Assembly: GCF_000622325.1 (NCBI RefSeq)
Contig: NZ_JASE01000005.1
Span: 620,001-684,000 of the forward strand
Direction: 5' to 3'
DNA from: Sulfitobacter geojensis
GTDB taxonomy: Bacteria; Pseudomonadota; Alphaproteobacteria; Rhodobacterales; Rhodobacteraceae
Length of the DNA: 64,000 bases
Under the pieces are notes generated by a model that saw nothing but the letters and a program-made list of their open reading frames with translations, made no database searches and was not told the DNA's origin. Of the stretch, positions 36,101-46,166 are shown one piece after another; positions within the stretch are counted from its first letter, which is position 1, and every line of letters starts with the position of its first letter. The position numbers were made by a program, and so were the translations under genes.

Positions 36101-37420
36101 ATGACAAATCTCGCAACGGGTGCCTATAGCGACCCGAACCAGACCCCACCGCTCGCGCAGGCCGTTCCGCTTGGCATCCAGCATGTTTTGGCGATGTTCG
36201 CCTCTAACGTGACGCCCTCGATTATTGTCGCAGGGGCGGCTGGGCTTGCCTTTGGCGGGGCGGAACAGGTGTATCTGATCCAGATGGCGATGTTGTTTGC
36301 CGGTATCGCGACCTTGTTGCAAACTGTGGGCATTGGCCCGATTGGCGCACGTCTGCCGATTATGCAAGGCACCAGCTTTGCCTTTGTCGGGGTGCTGGCG
36401 GGGATCGCGGCGGTTCAGGGGCTGGGTGTGGCGCTGACCGCGTGTCTGATCGGTGGCGTTATCCACTTTTGTCTTGGTGCTGTGATCGGGCGGTTGCGCT
36501 GGCTGTTCCCGCCGTTGATCACCGGTTTGGTGATCCTTGCGATCGGTCTGTACCTCATTCCCGTGGCCATCAAATACGCCGCAGGCGGGGCCGCTTCGTT
36601 CCAGATGGAGGCGGAAAGCTTTGGCTCCCTGATGCATTGGACCGTGGCGCTCAGCGTGGTGATCGTCGCGCTTTTGCTCAAGTTCTTTACCAAAGGCACC
36701 ACCAGCAGTGCCGCCATCCTGATCGGGTTGATCGTGGGATATCTGATCGCGCTGGCCTTCGGCATGGTCAGTTTTGCACCGGTGGCAAAGGCAAGCTGGA
36801 TCACCGGCATCACGCCTTTTCCCTACGGTTTTGAATTCTCGCTGGGGGCGGTGATCGCCGTCACGCTGGTATCGATTGTTTCCGCAATCGAAACAGTCGG
36901 CGATACGTCGGCCACGACCAAAGCCGGTGCAGGACGCGAGGCAACCAGCGAAGAAATCGCCGGTGCCACCTATGCGGACGGTCTGGGGACGGCGGTTGCC
37001 GGTGTCTTTGGTGGCTTGCCCAACACGTCGTTCAGCCAGAATGTCGGCATCGTTGGCATGACCGGCATCATGTCGCGCCATGTGGTGACCATTGGCGCGA
37101 TTGTTCTGATCCTCTGCGGCTTGGTGCCGAAAATCGGCGCTGTCATTGCCTCAATGCCTCTGCCTGTCTTGGGCGGCGGCGTGATTGTGATGTTTGGCAT
37201 GGTGGCCGCCGCGGGCATGAACATGCTGTCCGAAGTCGAGATGAACCGCCGCAACATGGTGATCATCGCGGTGTCACTGGCGGCGGGACTTGGCCTGAAC
37301 CTCGTGCCGACGGCGGTGCAATACCTGCCCGGTGTCATCAAGATTCTGGCAACCTCGGCTGTGGCCCCAACTGCAATCGTGGCGATTTTCCTGAACCTTG
37401 TCCTGCCACAGGAAACCTGA
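36101..37420 (+). CDS. NCS2-family purine (probably urate) permease
   Basis: The 439-residue protein has about 12-14 transmembrane segments. NCS2 marks include 'VPLGIQHVLAMFASNVTPSIIV' near residue 25, 'LPIMQGTSFAFVGVLAGI', and 'GLPNTSFSQNVGIVGMTGIMSR' near residue 310, the substrate-site region of urate/xanthine carriers. Its place between allA and puuD argues for urate or xanthine uptake by proton symport. A terminator follows 8 bp after the stop, so puuD may have lower or separate expression. Confidence 0.9.
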   Translation: MTNLATGAYSDPNQTPPLAQAVPLGIQHVLAMFASNVTPSIIVAGAAGLAFGGAEQVYLIQMAMLFAGIATLLQTVGIGPIGARLPIMQGTSFAFVGVLAGIAAVQGLGVALTACLIGGVIHFCLGAVIGRLRWLFPPLITGLVILAIGLYLIPVAIKYAAGGAASFQMEAESFGSLMHWTVALSVVIVALLLKFFTKGTTSSAAILIGLIVGYLIALAFGMVSFAPVAKASWITGITPFPYGFEFSLGAVIAVTLVSIVSAIETVGDTSATTKAGAGREATSEEIAGATYADGLGTAVAGVFGGLPNTSFSQNVGIVGMTGIMSRHVVTIGAIVLILCGLVPKIGAVIASMPLPVLGGGVIVMFGMVAAAGMNMLSEVEMNRRNMVIIAVSLAAGLGLNLVPTAVQYLPGVIKILATSAVAPTAIVAIFLNLVLPQET

Positions 37421-37428
37421 TCCAATCG

Positions 37429-37469
37429 GGACCGCGCCGGTGTCTGCCCGCGCGGTCCTCTCTCTTTTT
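37429..37469 (+). terminator. Rho-independent terminator after the permease gene
   Basis: GGACCGCGC (37429-37437) pairs perfectly with GCGCGGTCC (37450-37458) around a 12-base loop, followed by TCTCTCTTTTT. Its U-tract is the start of a dispersed repeat also found at 51590-51615. Confidence 0.7.
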
Positions 37470-37485
37470 GGCCTTAAATACTGCT
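37459..37485 (+). repeat. Dispersed terminator-associated repeat, copy 1
   Basis: The segment CTCTTTTTGGCCTTAAAT lies within this interval, and its reverse complement recurs at 51593-51613. In both places it immediately follows a gene (or its hairpin) read on the same strand, here the NCS2 permease. Confidence 0.6.
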
Positions 37486-37528
37486 GCGCCACAGCACCCC
37501 GTTACGCCCCACCCAAGAAAGCACGCCC

Positions 37529-38752
37529 ATGTACGACCTTGCCGCCATTTCTTCCTGGATCGAATTTGCCGTCCGCTGGGTGCATGTCATTGTGGGCATC
37601 GCGTGGATCGGATCGTCGTTCTATTTCATTGCGCTGGACCTTGGGTTGCACCGTGACCGCAACCTGAAAAGCGGTGCGGACGGCGAGGACTGGCAGGTTC
37701 ACGGCGGCGGGTTCTATCACGTGCAGAAATACCTCGTCGCGCCCGCGCAAATGCCCGACGATCTGGTCTGGTTCAAATGGGAAAGCTATTCAACATGGCT
37801 TTCCGGTTTTGCCCTCTTGATCCTCGTCTACTATTTTGGTGCCGAATTTTACCTTGTTGATCCGGCGGTGGCGGACATCGGCATTCCCACTGCCATTCTG
37901 ATTTCGCTGGCGTCGCTCGCCTTTGGTTGGCTGGCTTATGACTTTATCTGCAAAAGCAAATTCGGTGATGACAACACGCGCCTGATGATCGGCCTTTATG
38001 TGATCCTTGTCGCGATGGCCTATTTCTACACATCGGTGTTTTCGGGCCGCGCTGCCCTGCTGCATCTGGGCGCGTTCACGGCCACGATCATGTCGGGCAA
38101 TGTATTTTTCACCATCATGCCCAACCAGCGTATCGTCGTGGCGGATCTGCAAGCAGGGCGCACGCCGGATGCGAAATACGGTAAGATCGCCAAGCAGCGC
38201 AGCACCCATAATAACTATTTGACGCTGCCGGTGATTTTCCTAATGCTGTCGAACCACTATCCGCTGGCCTTCGCGTCCGAAGCGAACTGGATCATCGCGT
38301 CGCTGGTGTTTCTGATGGGCGTCACGATCCGGCATTACTTTAATACGATTCACATGCGCAAAGGCGATCCAATCTGGACATGGCTGGTGACGGCGATTCT
38401 GTTCATCGTCATCATGTGGCTGTCCACGGCACCCATGTTCCGCGCTGATGAACCGGTTGAGGCACGGGGCGCGGCCCTGCGGTTCGCACAGGCCGATGGG
38501 TTTGAAAACGTGCAGAATATCGTCACGGGTCGCTGTTCCATGTGTCATGCGGCGGAACCTGTTTGGGACGGGATGCACTGGCCTCCCAAAGGGGTACGGT
38601 TGGAAACGGAACATCAGATTGCCATGGCGGCCAAACAGATTTACCTGCAAGCGGGGTTGACCCACGCCATGCCCCCCGCGAACCTGAGCTACATGCAGGA
38701 AAGCGAACGGGCTGAGATTGTTGCGTGGTATCGGGCGGCAACCTCGGACTGA
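37529..38752 (+). CDS. puuD: Membrane-bound urate oxidase PuuD with C-terminal cytochrome c domain
   Basis: The 407-residue protein has an N-terminal part of eight or nine transmembrane helices ('WVHVIVGIAWIGSSFYFIALDLGL', 'HNNYLTLPVIFLML'). A C-terminal cytochrome c-like domain has the heme motif CSMCH at residues 336-340 and a probable axial Met in 'HAMPPANLSYM'. PuuD oxidises urate to 5-hydroxyisourate and passes electrons to the respiratory chain, avoiding the hydrogen peroxide made by soluble uricase. It completes the urate steps together with UraH. The ribosome site is weak. Confidence 0.93.
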   Translation: MYDLAAISSWIEFAVRWVHVIVGIAWIGSSFYFIALDLGLHRDRNLKSGADGEDWQVHGGGFYHVQKYLVAPAQMPDDLVWFKWESYSTWLSGFALLILVYYFGAEFYLVDPAVADIGIPTAILISLASLAFGWLAYDFICKSKFGDDNTRLMIGLYVILVAMAYFYTSVFSGRAALLHLGAFTATIMSGNVFFTIMPNQRIVVADLQAGRTPDAKYGKIAKQRSTHNNYLTLPVIFLMLSNHYPLAFASEANWIIASLVFLMGVTIRHYFNTIHMRKGDPIWTWLVTAILFIVIMWLSTAPMFRADEPVEARGAALRFAQADGFENVQNIVTGRCSMCHAAEPVWDGMHWPPKGVRLETEHQIAMAAKQIYLQAGLTHAMPPANLSYMQESERAEIVAWYRAATSD

Positions 38753-38849
38753 TACCCATCGGCTTGCCGCACGGTAAGGCCGACTTCTTGTCCACCACGT
38801 TGCCCGAATCGGGTTCAGTCTGTGCGCCTCTCATGCTAGGTATTGCGGC

Positions 38850-40685
38850 ATGTCCCAGCCAAACCCCAACATAAGCGATACGCAGCCGATCATCCGTCAA
38901 CTGGACGATTCCGCGATCAACCGGATTGCCGCAGGCGAGGTTGTTGAACGCCCCGCCTCTGCCGTGAAGGAACTAGTGGAAAACGCCGTTGATGCCGGTG
39001 CCAAGCGGATCACCGTTGAATATGCCGATGGCGGTAAAACCCTGATCCGCGTGACCGATGACGGCTGCGGCATTGCGCCCGATGATCTGCCGCTGGCCCT
39101 GTCGCGCCACGCGACCTCGAAAATCGACGGCTCGGACCTGTTGAATATACATACTTTTGGCTTTCGCGGAGAGGCCTTGCCGTCGCTGGGTGCTGTTGGC
39201 CGTTTGACCATCACCAGCCGCGCGGCGGGCCACGAGGGCGCGGAAATCACGGTGAACGGCGGGCACACAGGGGCGGTGAAACCTGCCGCGCTGAATGGCG
39301 GTACCGTCGTGACCCTGCGCGATCTGTTTTACGCGACGCCTGCGCGGCTCAAGTTTCTGCGCACCGACCGCGCAGAGGCGCAGGCGATCGGCGATGTGAT
39401 CAAACGGTTGGCCATGGCGGACCCTTTCGTCAGCTTCACGCTGCGCGATGTGTCGGGCGGCGGCGAGGGGCGCAATGTGTTTCGCGTCGGGGCCGAACAG
39501 GGCGATCTGTTTGACGCGCTTCATGGCCGGTTGGCGCAGGTGTTGGGGCGCGAGTTTGCCGATAACGCCCTGCAAATTGATGCCGAACGTGAGGGGCTGC
39601 ACCTGACGGGTTTTGCGGCATTGCCGACCTATTCACGTGGGTCAGCGGTGGCGCAGTATCTGTTCGTCAACGGGCGGCCGGTGCGTGACAAGCTGTTGGT
39701 CGGGGCGCTGCGCGGGGCCTATTTCGATTTCCTGTCGCGCGACCGCCATCCGGCGGCGGCGCTGTTTCTGGACTGCGATCCGACACTCGTCGATGTGAAC
39801 GTGCACCCGGCAAAGTCCGAAGTGCGGTTCCGCGATCCGGGGCTGGCGCGCGGGCTGATCGTATCGGCGCTGCGCCATGCCTTGGCCAATGCGGGGCACC
39901 GCGCGTCGACCACGGTGGCGGGGGCGACTTTGGGCGCGATGACACCGGAACCAACGGGGGCGCGGGTCTATCAGATGGATCGCCCGTCACTGGGTGCGCG
40001 CACGGCAGCGTTTGAAGCACAAGCACCGGGGTTTGCGGAAACCGCTGGTGTCTGGGGGCGGGTCGAAACCCCTGCCGAAGAGGTCGTGCAAACGGCGGAT
40101 GAGGATTTCCCGCTGGGCACCGCACGCGGGCAGGTGCATGAAAATTACATCATCGCGCAAACCGCCAATGGCATGGTGATCGTGGATCAACACGCCGCCC
40201 ACGAACGTCTGGTCTATGAGAAACTGAAGAACCAGATGGCCGCGAACGGCGTCGCGGCGCAGGCGCTGTTGATCCCTGAAATTGTCGAGTTGTCCGCAGG
40301 GGATTGCGAACGCTTGTTGGATCTGTCGGTGGAAATGTATCGCTTTGGTCTGGGCATCGAAGCCTTTGGCGGCAGTGCCATCGCGGTGCGCGAAACGCCG
40401 GCAATTCTGGGCGAGGTAAACGCGCGCGCCCTGCTGCTGGATATTCTGGACGAACTGGCCGATCAGAATGACAGCAATCTTTTGCAAGCCAAGATCGAAG
40501 CGATCCTGAGCCGGATTGCCTGTCACGGCTCTATCCGGTCGGGCCGGCGGATGCGGGGCGAAGAGATGAACGCGCTGTTGCGCGAGATGGAAGCAACCCC
40601 GCATTCGGGGCAGTGCAATCATGGCCGCCCCACGTATGTAGAACTTAAGCTGGCCGATATTGAACGGCTTTTCGGGCGCACATGA
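38850..40685 (+). CDS. mutL: DNA mismatch repair protein MutL (endonuclease type)
   Basis: The 611-residue protein has the N-terminal GHKL ATPase motifs '[26 protein letters not shown]', '[23 protein letters not shown]' and '[15 protein letters not shown]'. The C-terminal domain has the metal-dependent nicking motif '[13 protein letters not shown]' (Asp446 onward) plus 'ACHGSIRSG' and '[11 protein letters not shown]'. This is the MutL class of bacteria without MutH, in which MutL itself nicks the new strand. The gene overlaps rmuC by 4 bp. Confidence 0.96.
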   Translation: MSQPNPNISDTQPIIRQLDDSAINRIAAGEVVERPASAVKELVENAVDAGAKRITVEYADGGKTLIRVTDDGCGIAPDDLPLALSRHATSKIDGSDLLNIHTFGFRGEALPSLGAVGRLTITSRAAGHEGAEITVNGGHTGAVKPAALNGGTVVTLRDLFYATPARLKFLRTDRAEAQAIGDVIKRLAMADPFVSFTLRDVSGGGEGRNVFRVGAEQGDLFDALHGRLAQVLGREFADNALQIDAEREGLHLTGFAALPTYSRGSAVAQYLFVNGRPVRDKLLVGALRGAYFDFLSRDRHPAAALFLDCDPTLVDVNVHPAKSEVRFRDPGLARGLIVSALRHALANAGHRASTTVAGATLGAMTPEPTGARVYQMDRPSLGARTAAFEAQAPGFAETAGVWGRVETPAEEVVQTADEDFPLGTARGQVHENYIIAQTANGMVIVDQHAAHERLVYEKLKNQMAANGVAAQALLIPEIVELSAGDCERLLDLSVEMYRFGLGIEAFGGSAIAVRETPAILGEVNARALLLDILDELADQNDSNLLQAKIEAILSRIACHGSIRSGRRMRGEEMNALLREMEATPHSGQCNHGRPTYVELKLADIERLFGRT

Positions 40686-41923
40686 TCCAGATCAACGGCC
40701 AGTCCTACACCTGGGACGATCCAATTGTCATGGCCGCCCTCATCGCGGGTGCTGCGGTGCTGTTGATCCTGATCCTGCTGATTGTGGCCGTGCGTGCCGC
40801 AGGCCGATCCGCACGGATCGCGGCCCCTTTGGGCAAGCAAATACAAGGGCTTGGCGGTTACGTGCAGCAGTTGGGCGCAGCACAGGAACGCCTGCAGGGC
40901 GGTTTGCAGACCGTGTCGGACACACAAGCCAACGCACAGGCCCAGCTGATCCAGAGCATGGAGGCGCGGCTGGCCCATGTGCAGCAGAACATGCAGGACC
41001 GGCTGGCGGATAATGCCGCGAAATCCGCACGCGCGCTGGCCGAGATGCAGGAACGGATGAACGCAACCCTGCACGGCAATTCCAAGCAGACCACCACCAG
41101 CCTGACCCAGTTGCAGGAACGTCTTGCCTCGATCGACAAGGCGCAGGACAACATCACCAAGCTGTCCGGTGACGTGCTGTCCTTGCAGGATATCCTGAGC
41201 AACAAGCAGACGCGCGGCAGTTTCGGGGAAATCCAGCTGCATGACATCGTGTCCAAGGCGCTGCCGGCGGATGCCTATTCGATGCAATCGACGCTGTCGA
41301 ATGGCAAACGGCCCGATTGTCTGATCCACTTGCCAAACCCGCCCGGCCCGATTGTGATCGACAGTAAATTCCCGCTTGAAGCCTATGAGGCGCTGCGGCG
41401 CGCCACCACGGATCACGAGGCAAAGGAAGCCGCGCGGGCGATGCGGGTGGCGGTCAAGGTGCACATTGATGCGATTGCGACCAAATACATCATCGACGGG
41501 GAAACCGCCGAAGGGGCGTTGATGTTTTTGCCGTCCGAAGCGGTCTATGCCGAGTTGCACGCGAACTTTGGCGAAATCACGCGTTACGGTTTTGAAAAAC
41601 GGGTTTGGATCGTGTCGCCGACCACCTGCATGGCGACGTTGAACACGATGCGCGCCATTTTGAAGGACGCGCGGATGCGCGAACAGGCGGGGGCGATCCG
41701 CAAGGAGCTGGGGTTGCTTAACGGGGATGTCGAACGGCTGGTGACACGGGTCGGCAATCTGGACCGGCATTTCGGGCAGGCGCGTAAAGATGTGGACGAA
41801 ATTCTGGTCAGCTCTGAAAAGGCCGCGAAACGGTCGGGGCGGCTGCATAATTTTGATTTTGAGGAACTGGACGACGACAAGACAGCCCGCACCGTTGTGC
41901 CCTTGCTTAACCCCGAACGTTGA
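40682..41923 (+). CDS. rmuC: RmuC-family DNA recombination protein
   Basis: The 413-residue protein has an N-terminal transmembrane helix ('[23 protein letters not shown]') and a coiled-coil region (residues about 50-165). The RmuC core follows, with '[20 protein letters not shown]', '[17 protein letters not shown]' and '[16 protein letters not shown]', which has a PD-(D/E)xK-like nuclease character. RmuC limits inversions at short inverted repeats. The ATGA overlap with mutL links it to DNA maintenance. Confidence 0.92.
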   Translation: MIQINGQSYTWDDPIVMAALIAGAAVLLILILLIVAVRAAGRSARIAAPLGKQIQGLGGYVQQLGAAQERLQGGLQTVSDTQANAQAQLIQSMEARLAHVQQNMQDRLADNAAKSARALAEMQERMNATLHGNSKQTTTSLTQLQERLASIDKAQDNITKLSGDVLSLQDILSNKQTRGSFGEIQLHDIVSKALPADAYSMQSTLSNGKRPDCLIHLPNPPGPIVIDSKFPLEAYEALRRATTDHEAKEAARAMRVAVKVHIDAIATKYIIDGETAEGALMFLPSEAVYAELHANFGEITRYGFEKRVWIVSPTTCMATLNTMRAILKDARMREQAGAIRKELGLLNGDVERLVTRVGNLDRHFGQARKDVDEILVSSEKAAKRSGRLHNFDFEELDDDKTARTVVPLLNPER

Positions 41924-42096
41924 CCGCCAAGCAGGAACACGGCGCAACGGGGTCTGCCCCCGACCGGTGCAACAGGACAAATTGCACACCGCCTCATTTT
42001 ATCTGCAACTCTTTTCATGCTGGCAACGTGGTTTCGCCGCACTAGATGCTTCGCAACGACAGACCGCAGACGCGCCAAGACAGGATTCGACGCCCA

Positions 42097-43413
42097 ATGC
42101 CATTTGACAAACCGACCACTGCCCTTTCGCCGCAAGGCCGCCGCCGTTCGATTGCCGTGATCGGCGCGGGCATTTCCGGCATGGGTGCTGCGCACCGTCT
42201 GGCCGACACCCACAACGTGACGCTGATCGAAAGCGGCCAAAGGCTGGGTGGGCACGCGCGCACGGTTATCGCGGGCAAGAACGGCGATCAGCCAGTGGAT
42301 ACAGGGTTTATCGTGTTCAACTACGCGAACTACCCGCATCTGGCGGCCTTGTTCAAAGAGTTGGACGTGCCGGTGATCAAATCCGACATGAGCTTTGGCG
42401 CGTCGATAGATGGCGGGCGGCTGGAATATGCGCTGCACTCGGTCGATACGATCTTTGCGCAACGGCGCAATGCAGTGAACCCCGCCTTCCTGCGGATGGT
42501 GCGCGATATCGTCAAGTTTAACAAAAACGCGGTGCGTGTGGCGCAGGACCAGTCGCTGACGATTGCCGAATTTATCAAGCTTTTGGGGTTGGGGCGCTAT
42601 TTTCGCGACTATTATCTGGCGCCTTTGTCCGGCGCGATCTGGTCAACACCGACGCAAAAGATCATGGATTTTCCCGCCCACGCTATGGTGAGTTTCCTCG
42701 AAAACCACGCGCTGTTGGATTATTCCGGCCAGCATCAGTGGTACACGGTGCAGGGCGGATCGACGCAATATGTGCAACGGCTTGAGGCGGCAATGCGCGC
42801 CAAGGGTGTTGATGTCCGCCTGAACGCGGCGGTGCAGGGGGTGCGACGCACAGATATGGGTGTCGAGGTGAAATCATGGGCCAGCGATTGGGAAGCTTTT
42901 GACGAGGTGGTGTTCGCCACCCATTCTGACGACAGTCTTGCGATGTTGGCCGATGCGGATCCGGCTGAGGCCAAAGCGCTGGGCGCGGTAAAATACCAGC
43001 CCAATGATGTTGTTCTGCACGCGGACGCCAGCATTATGCCCAAGCGGCGCAAGACATGGGCGTCCTGGGTTTATACCGAAGACAAGAATGCGCAGTCGGA
43101 CCGGATTGACCTGACCTACTGGATGAACTCCCTCCAACCGATCCCTGAAAATGATCCGCATTTTGTCACGCTCAACACGAAACGCACGATCCGCGAAGAA
43201 TTGATCTATGATCAGGTCACGCTGCGCCATCCGGTTTATGATATGGGCGCTTGGGCAGCGCAAAAAGAGATCGCGGCGCTGAATGGCAATCGCGGCACTT
43301 GGTTCTGCGGCGCATGGATGGGCCACGGGTTTCACGAGGATGGACTGCGCTCGGCAATGACGGTTGTTGACGCGATTGAAGGGCGGGCTGCCCTGCCGAT
43401 TGCAGCGGAATGA
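42097..43413 (+). CDS. Amine-oxidase-type FAD-dependent oxidoreductase
   Basis: The 438-residue flavoprotein has the N-terminal dinucleotide motif 'AVIGAGISGMGAAHRL' (residues 20-35) followed by 'GGHARTV' and 'PVDTGFIVFNYANYPHL'. It is of the NAD(P)-binding amine oxidase/desaturase class found with DUF1365. It heads a four-gene operon with 4-bp overlaps. In Rhodobacter sphaeroides a similar oxidoreductase/DUF1365 set lies in the singlet-oxygen regulon, and the oxidoreductase acts as a desaturase in furan fatty acid synthesis (from memory). A lipid acyl-chain role here is inference. The start at 42097 is chosen by homology. Confidence 0.85.
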   Translation: MPFDKPTTALSPQGRRRSIAVIGAGISGMGAAHRLADTHNVTLIESGQRLGGHARTVIAGKNGDQPVDTGFIVFNYANYPHLAALFKELDVPVIKSDMSFGASIDGGRLEYALHSVDTIFAQRRNAVNPAFLRMVRDIVKFNKNAVRVAQDQSLTIAEFIKLLGLGRYFRDYYLAPLSGAIWSTPTQKIMDFPAHAMVSFLENHALLDYSGQHQWYTVQGGSTQYVQRLEAAMRAKGVDVRLNAAVQGVRRTDMGVEVKSWASDWEAFDEVVFATHSDDSLAMLADADPAEAKALGAVKYQPNDVVLHADASIMPKRRKTWASWVYTEDKNAQSDRIDLTYWMNSLQPIPENDPHFVTLNTKRTIREELIYDQVTLRHPVYDMGAWAAQKEIAALNGNRGTWFCGAWMGHGFHEDGLRSAMTVVDAIEGRAALPIAAE

Positions 43414-44168
43414 CAAAAACGGTCGATCATATCGCGGGACAGACCTTTCACGGGCGCAAGGGCGCTGTGAAAAACGCGTTCCGCTATTCGATCGACTATG
43501 TGCTGTGTGACGCAGAGGCCGAGGTCCAGACGCCCGCGCTGTTCGGGCGCAACACGGGCGGTGTGGCCTCGTTGCGGGACACGGATCATGGCGGGGAACC
43601 GAAACTGGGCATGGGGGCCAAATGGGTCCGGCAGGTGCTCGAGCAACATCAGATTACGGGTGTTGAACAGATCGAGATTTTGGCACAGCCGCGCATCTTG
43701 GGGCATGTGTTCAATCCAGTCAGTTTCTGGCTGTGTCGCAACACTGACGGCGGGTTGATCACCGTGATTGCCGAGGTGTCGAATACCTATGGCGACCGGC
43801 ATTGCTACCTCTGCGCCCATCCCGACCAGCGAGTGATCGAAGCGGCGGACCAGATCAGCGCGACCAAGATTTTCCATGTCTCGCCGTTTCAGCCGGTCGA
43901 GGGCAGCTATACGTTTCGCTTCGATATCACGGATGAAAAAGTGGGCATCTGGATTGACTACACGGCGGGCAACGGCGGGTTGATCGCGACGCTGACGGGG
44001 AAACGCCAACAGTTGAGTAACTTTGGTATTCTCAAAGCAATGCTGCGCCGCCCCTTCGGGTCGCGCCGCGTGCTGGCGCTGATCCATTGGCAAGCGGCCA
44101 AGCTGTGGTGGAAAGGCGCGGGGTTTCGCAACCGGCCCGAACCGCCGCCGTCTAAAGTAAGCCGATGA
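43410..44168 (+). CDS. DUF1365 domain protein
   Basis: The 252-residue protein has the family features 'HGRKGAVKNAFRYSIDYVLCDAE', 'RILGHVFNPVSFWLCRNTDGGL', 'VSNTYGDRHCYL' and 'KIFHVSPFQPVEGSYTFRF'. DUF1365 proteins nearly always accompany an amine-oxidase-like flavoprotein and often a cyclopropane fatty acid synthase, and are thought to act in modifying phospholipid acyl chains. No such methyltransferase is present in this window. It overlaps both neighbours by 4 bp. Confidence 0.88.
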   Translation: MTKTVDHIAGQTFHGRKGAVKNAFRYSIDYVLCDAEAEVQTPALFGRNTGGVASLRDTDHGGEPKLGMGAKWVRQVLEQHQITGVEQIEILAQPRILGHVFNPVSFWLCRNTDGGLITVIAEVSNTYGDRHCYLCAHPDQRVIEAADQISATKIFHVSPFQPVEGSYTFRFDITDEKVGIWIDYTAGNGGLIATLTGKRQQLSNFGILKAMLRRPFGSRRVLALIHWQAAKLWWKGAGFRNRPEPPPSKVSR

Positions 44169-45403
44169 CAGGGCAGACACCGCAAAACCTGTCGGCCTAT
44201 GCGTTGTTTGCGGCGCTGCTGTCGGCGGCGGGCTTGCCGATCTACATCCATGCGCCCAAATTCTATGTGGACGAATATGGCGTGTCTTTGGCGGCACTCG
44301 GCGCGGTCCTGTTCGGGCTGCGCTTGCTGGATGTTGTACAGGATCCGGTGTTGGGCAAGCTGGCAGAAATGCTGCGGCACAGGCGCGGTTTGGCCGTTGG
44401 CATCGGCGCTGGCATGATGGCCGGCGCAATGATCGGATTGTTCGCGATTGCCCCGCCTGTGCAGCCGGTTTTGTGGTTCGCGGCCATGCTGACACTGGTG
44501 TTTTCGGGGTTCAGTTTTCTGACCGTCTGCTTTTACGCCCAAGGTGTCGCTAAGGCGGATCGTATGGGGGCATCGGGGCATCTGGCCTTGGCACGCTGGC
44601 GCGAGACCGGTGCGTTGCTGGGGGTCTGTGTCGCATCCGTGACGCCGGTGGCTTTGGGGGCTTTCATGGGCGCGCCCTTTGCCGGTTTCGCGGTGGGATT
44701 TGCGGTTCTGGCTGCGCTATCGGTTTTTGCAATGCGCGGCGAATGGGGCAGCGTTGGTGTTGCGGCTTCTACCGGTTTCGGGCCCGTGCTGGCAGACCCG
44801 ATTGCACGAAAACTACTGTTGATCGCATTGGTCAATGCAGCCCCCGTTGCGGTCAGCTCGACCTTGTTTTTGTTCTATGTCGAGATCGCGCTGGAGGCCC
44901 CCGGTTGGGAAGGGGCGTTGTTGTTGTTGTTCTTTTTATCCGCGGCGGCGGCAGCCCCGCTGTGGGGCAAGCTGGCCGAACGGTTTGGCCCCAAACTTGT
45001 GTTGCTGGGGGCCATGGTGCTGGGCATCTTTGCCTTTGGCGGTGCGGTCCTTTTGGGGCCGGGGGATGCGGCGCTTTTTGCGGTGGTCTGTGTCGCGTCG
45101 GGGGCCGTGCTGGGGGCGGACCTGACCCTGCTGCCCGCGATGTTCGCCGCGCGGCTGGCGAAAATATCGCCTTCGGCGGCGGAAGGTTTCGGGCTTTGGG
45201 CTTTCGTTTCGAAATTCACATTGGCATTTGCCGCTGTCGCACTACTTCCAGCATTGGAAAGCGCAGGACTGCAAAGCGGTGCGCAGGCGAGCCCGCCCGA
45301 AGCGGTGCGCCTTTTGGTGCTGTTTTACGCGGCGGTGCCCTGCGCGTTGAAACTGGTGGCAATCGCGCTGTTGGCAACCCTGCGCGACGAGAGCGAAGCA
45401 TAA
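44165..45403 (+). CDS. MFS transporter (glycoside/sugar-cation symporter-like)
   Basis: The 412-residue protein has about 12 hydrophobic segments; 'LFGLRLLDVVQDPVLGKLAEMLRHRRG' resembles the RxxDxxxDPxxGxxxD loop of the GPH/MelB group. Its place in the operon suggests that it moves a lipid or precursor rather than a sugar. In the Rhodobacter counterpart cluster a similar symporter-like gene occurs. The substrate is unknown. It is 28 bp before the SDR gene. Confidence 0.82.
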   Translation: MTGQTPQNLSAYALFAALLSAAGLPIYIHAPKFYVDEYGVSLAALGAVLFGLRLLDVVQDPVLGKLAEMLRHRRGLAVGIGAGMMAGAMIGLFAIAPPVQPVLWFAAMLTLVFSGFSFLTVCFYAQGVAKADRMGASGHLALARWRETGALLGVCVASVTPVALGAFMGAPFAGFAVGFAVLAALSVFAMRGEWGSVGVAASTGFGPVLADPIARKLLLIALVNAAPVAVSSTLFLFYVEIALEAPGWEGALLLLFFLSAAAAAPLWGKLAERFGPKLVLLGAMVLGIFAFGGAVLLGPGDAALFAVVCVASGAVLGADLTLLPAMFAARLAKISPSAAEGFGLWAFVSKFTLAFAAVALLPALESAGLQSGAQASPPEAVRLLVLFYAAVPCALKLVAIALLATLRDESEA

Positions 45404-45431
45404 GGGCGGCAGAACTGCGGCCGAAAGGGGA

Positions 45432-46166
45432 ATGATGAAAGAGTGGCAAGGTAAACGCTATTGGCTGGTCGGGGCCAGTGACGGGTTGGGCGCGGCATTG
45501 GCGCAAAAACTCAGCCGTGCAGGGGCCGAAGTGATCCTGTCCGCGCGTTCCGAGGACAAGCTGGCGGATCTGGCCGCCGCCCTGCCGGGCAAGGCCAGCT
45601 ATCAGACCATTGATGTCGCCGATAACGACAGTGTCAAAGCGGCGGCGGATGCAGTCGGCACGGTAGACGGCGTGGTGTTTCTGGCGGGCGTTTACTGGCC
45701 GTTCGGGGCCAAGGAATGGAACGCGGATCAGGCGGTTGCGATGGCGGACGTCAACTTTACCGGTTTGATGCGTGTCATGGGGCAGGTGGTGCCGGAAATG
45801 GTGGCGCGCGATGCGGGCCACATCGTGATCACGTCAAGCCTGACGGGCTTTCGCGGTCTGCCAGGGTCGATTGGTTATACCGCATCCAAGGCCGGTACCA
45901 TGTCACTGGCGGAATCCATGCACGCGGATTTGCGCAAGACGGGCGTTCAGGTGCAGGTTGTGAACCCCGGTTTCATCAAGACACAGCTGACCGACAAGAA
46001 TGATTTCAAAATGCCGTTCCTGATGGAACCGGATGAAGCCGCCCGCGAAGTATTCGAACATATGAACACGGATAGCTTCAAGAAAAGCTTTCCGTGGCTG
46101 TTTTCATTGCTGTTTCGCGGCAGTCAGTTTTTGCCCGACTGGTTGTATTACCGCATCTTCAGCTAA
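45432..46166 (+). CDS. Short-chain dehydrogenase/reductase
   Basis: The 244-residue NAD(P)-dependent SDR has cofactor motif GASDGLG (14-20), and catalytic Ser135/136, Tyr149 and Lys153 in 'YTASK'. The C-terminus is extended and hydrophobic/aromatic ('FPWLFSLLFRGSQFLPDWLYYRIFS'), suggesting membrane contact and a lipid substrate. Two in-frame ATGs begin the gene (45432, 45435) behind AAAGGGGA. It ends in an 8-bp overlap with the converging LYS1-like gene. Confidence 0.87.
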   Translation: MMKEWQGKRYWLVGASDGLGAALAQKLSRAGAEVILSARSEDKLADLAAALPGKASYQTIDVADNDSVKAAADAVGTVDGVVFLAGVYWPFGAKEWNADQAVAMADVNFTGLMRVMGQVVPEMVARDAGHIVITSSLTGFRGLPGSIGYTASKAGTMSLAESMHADLRKTGVQVQVVNPGFIKTQLTDKNDFKMPFLMEPDEAAREVFEHMNTDSFKKSFPWLFSLLFRGSQFLPDWLYYRIFS

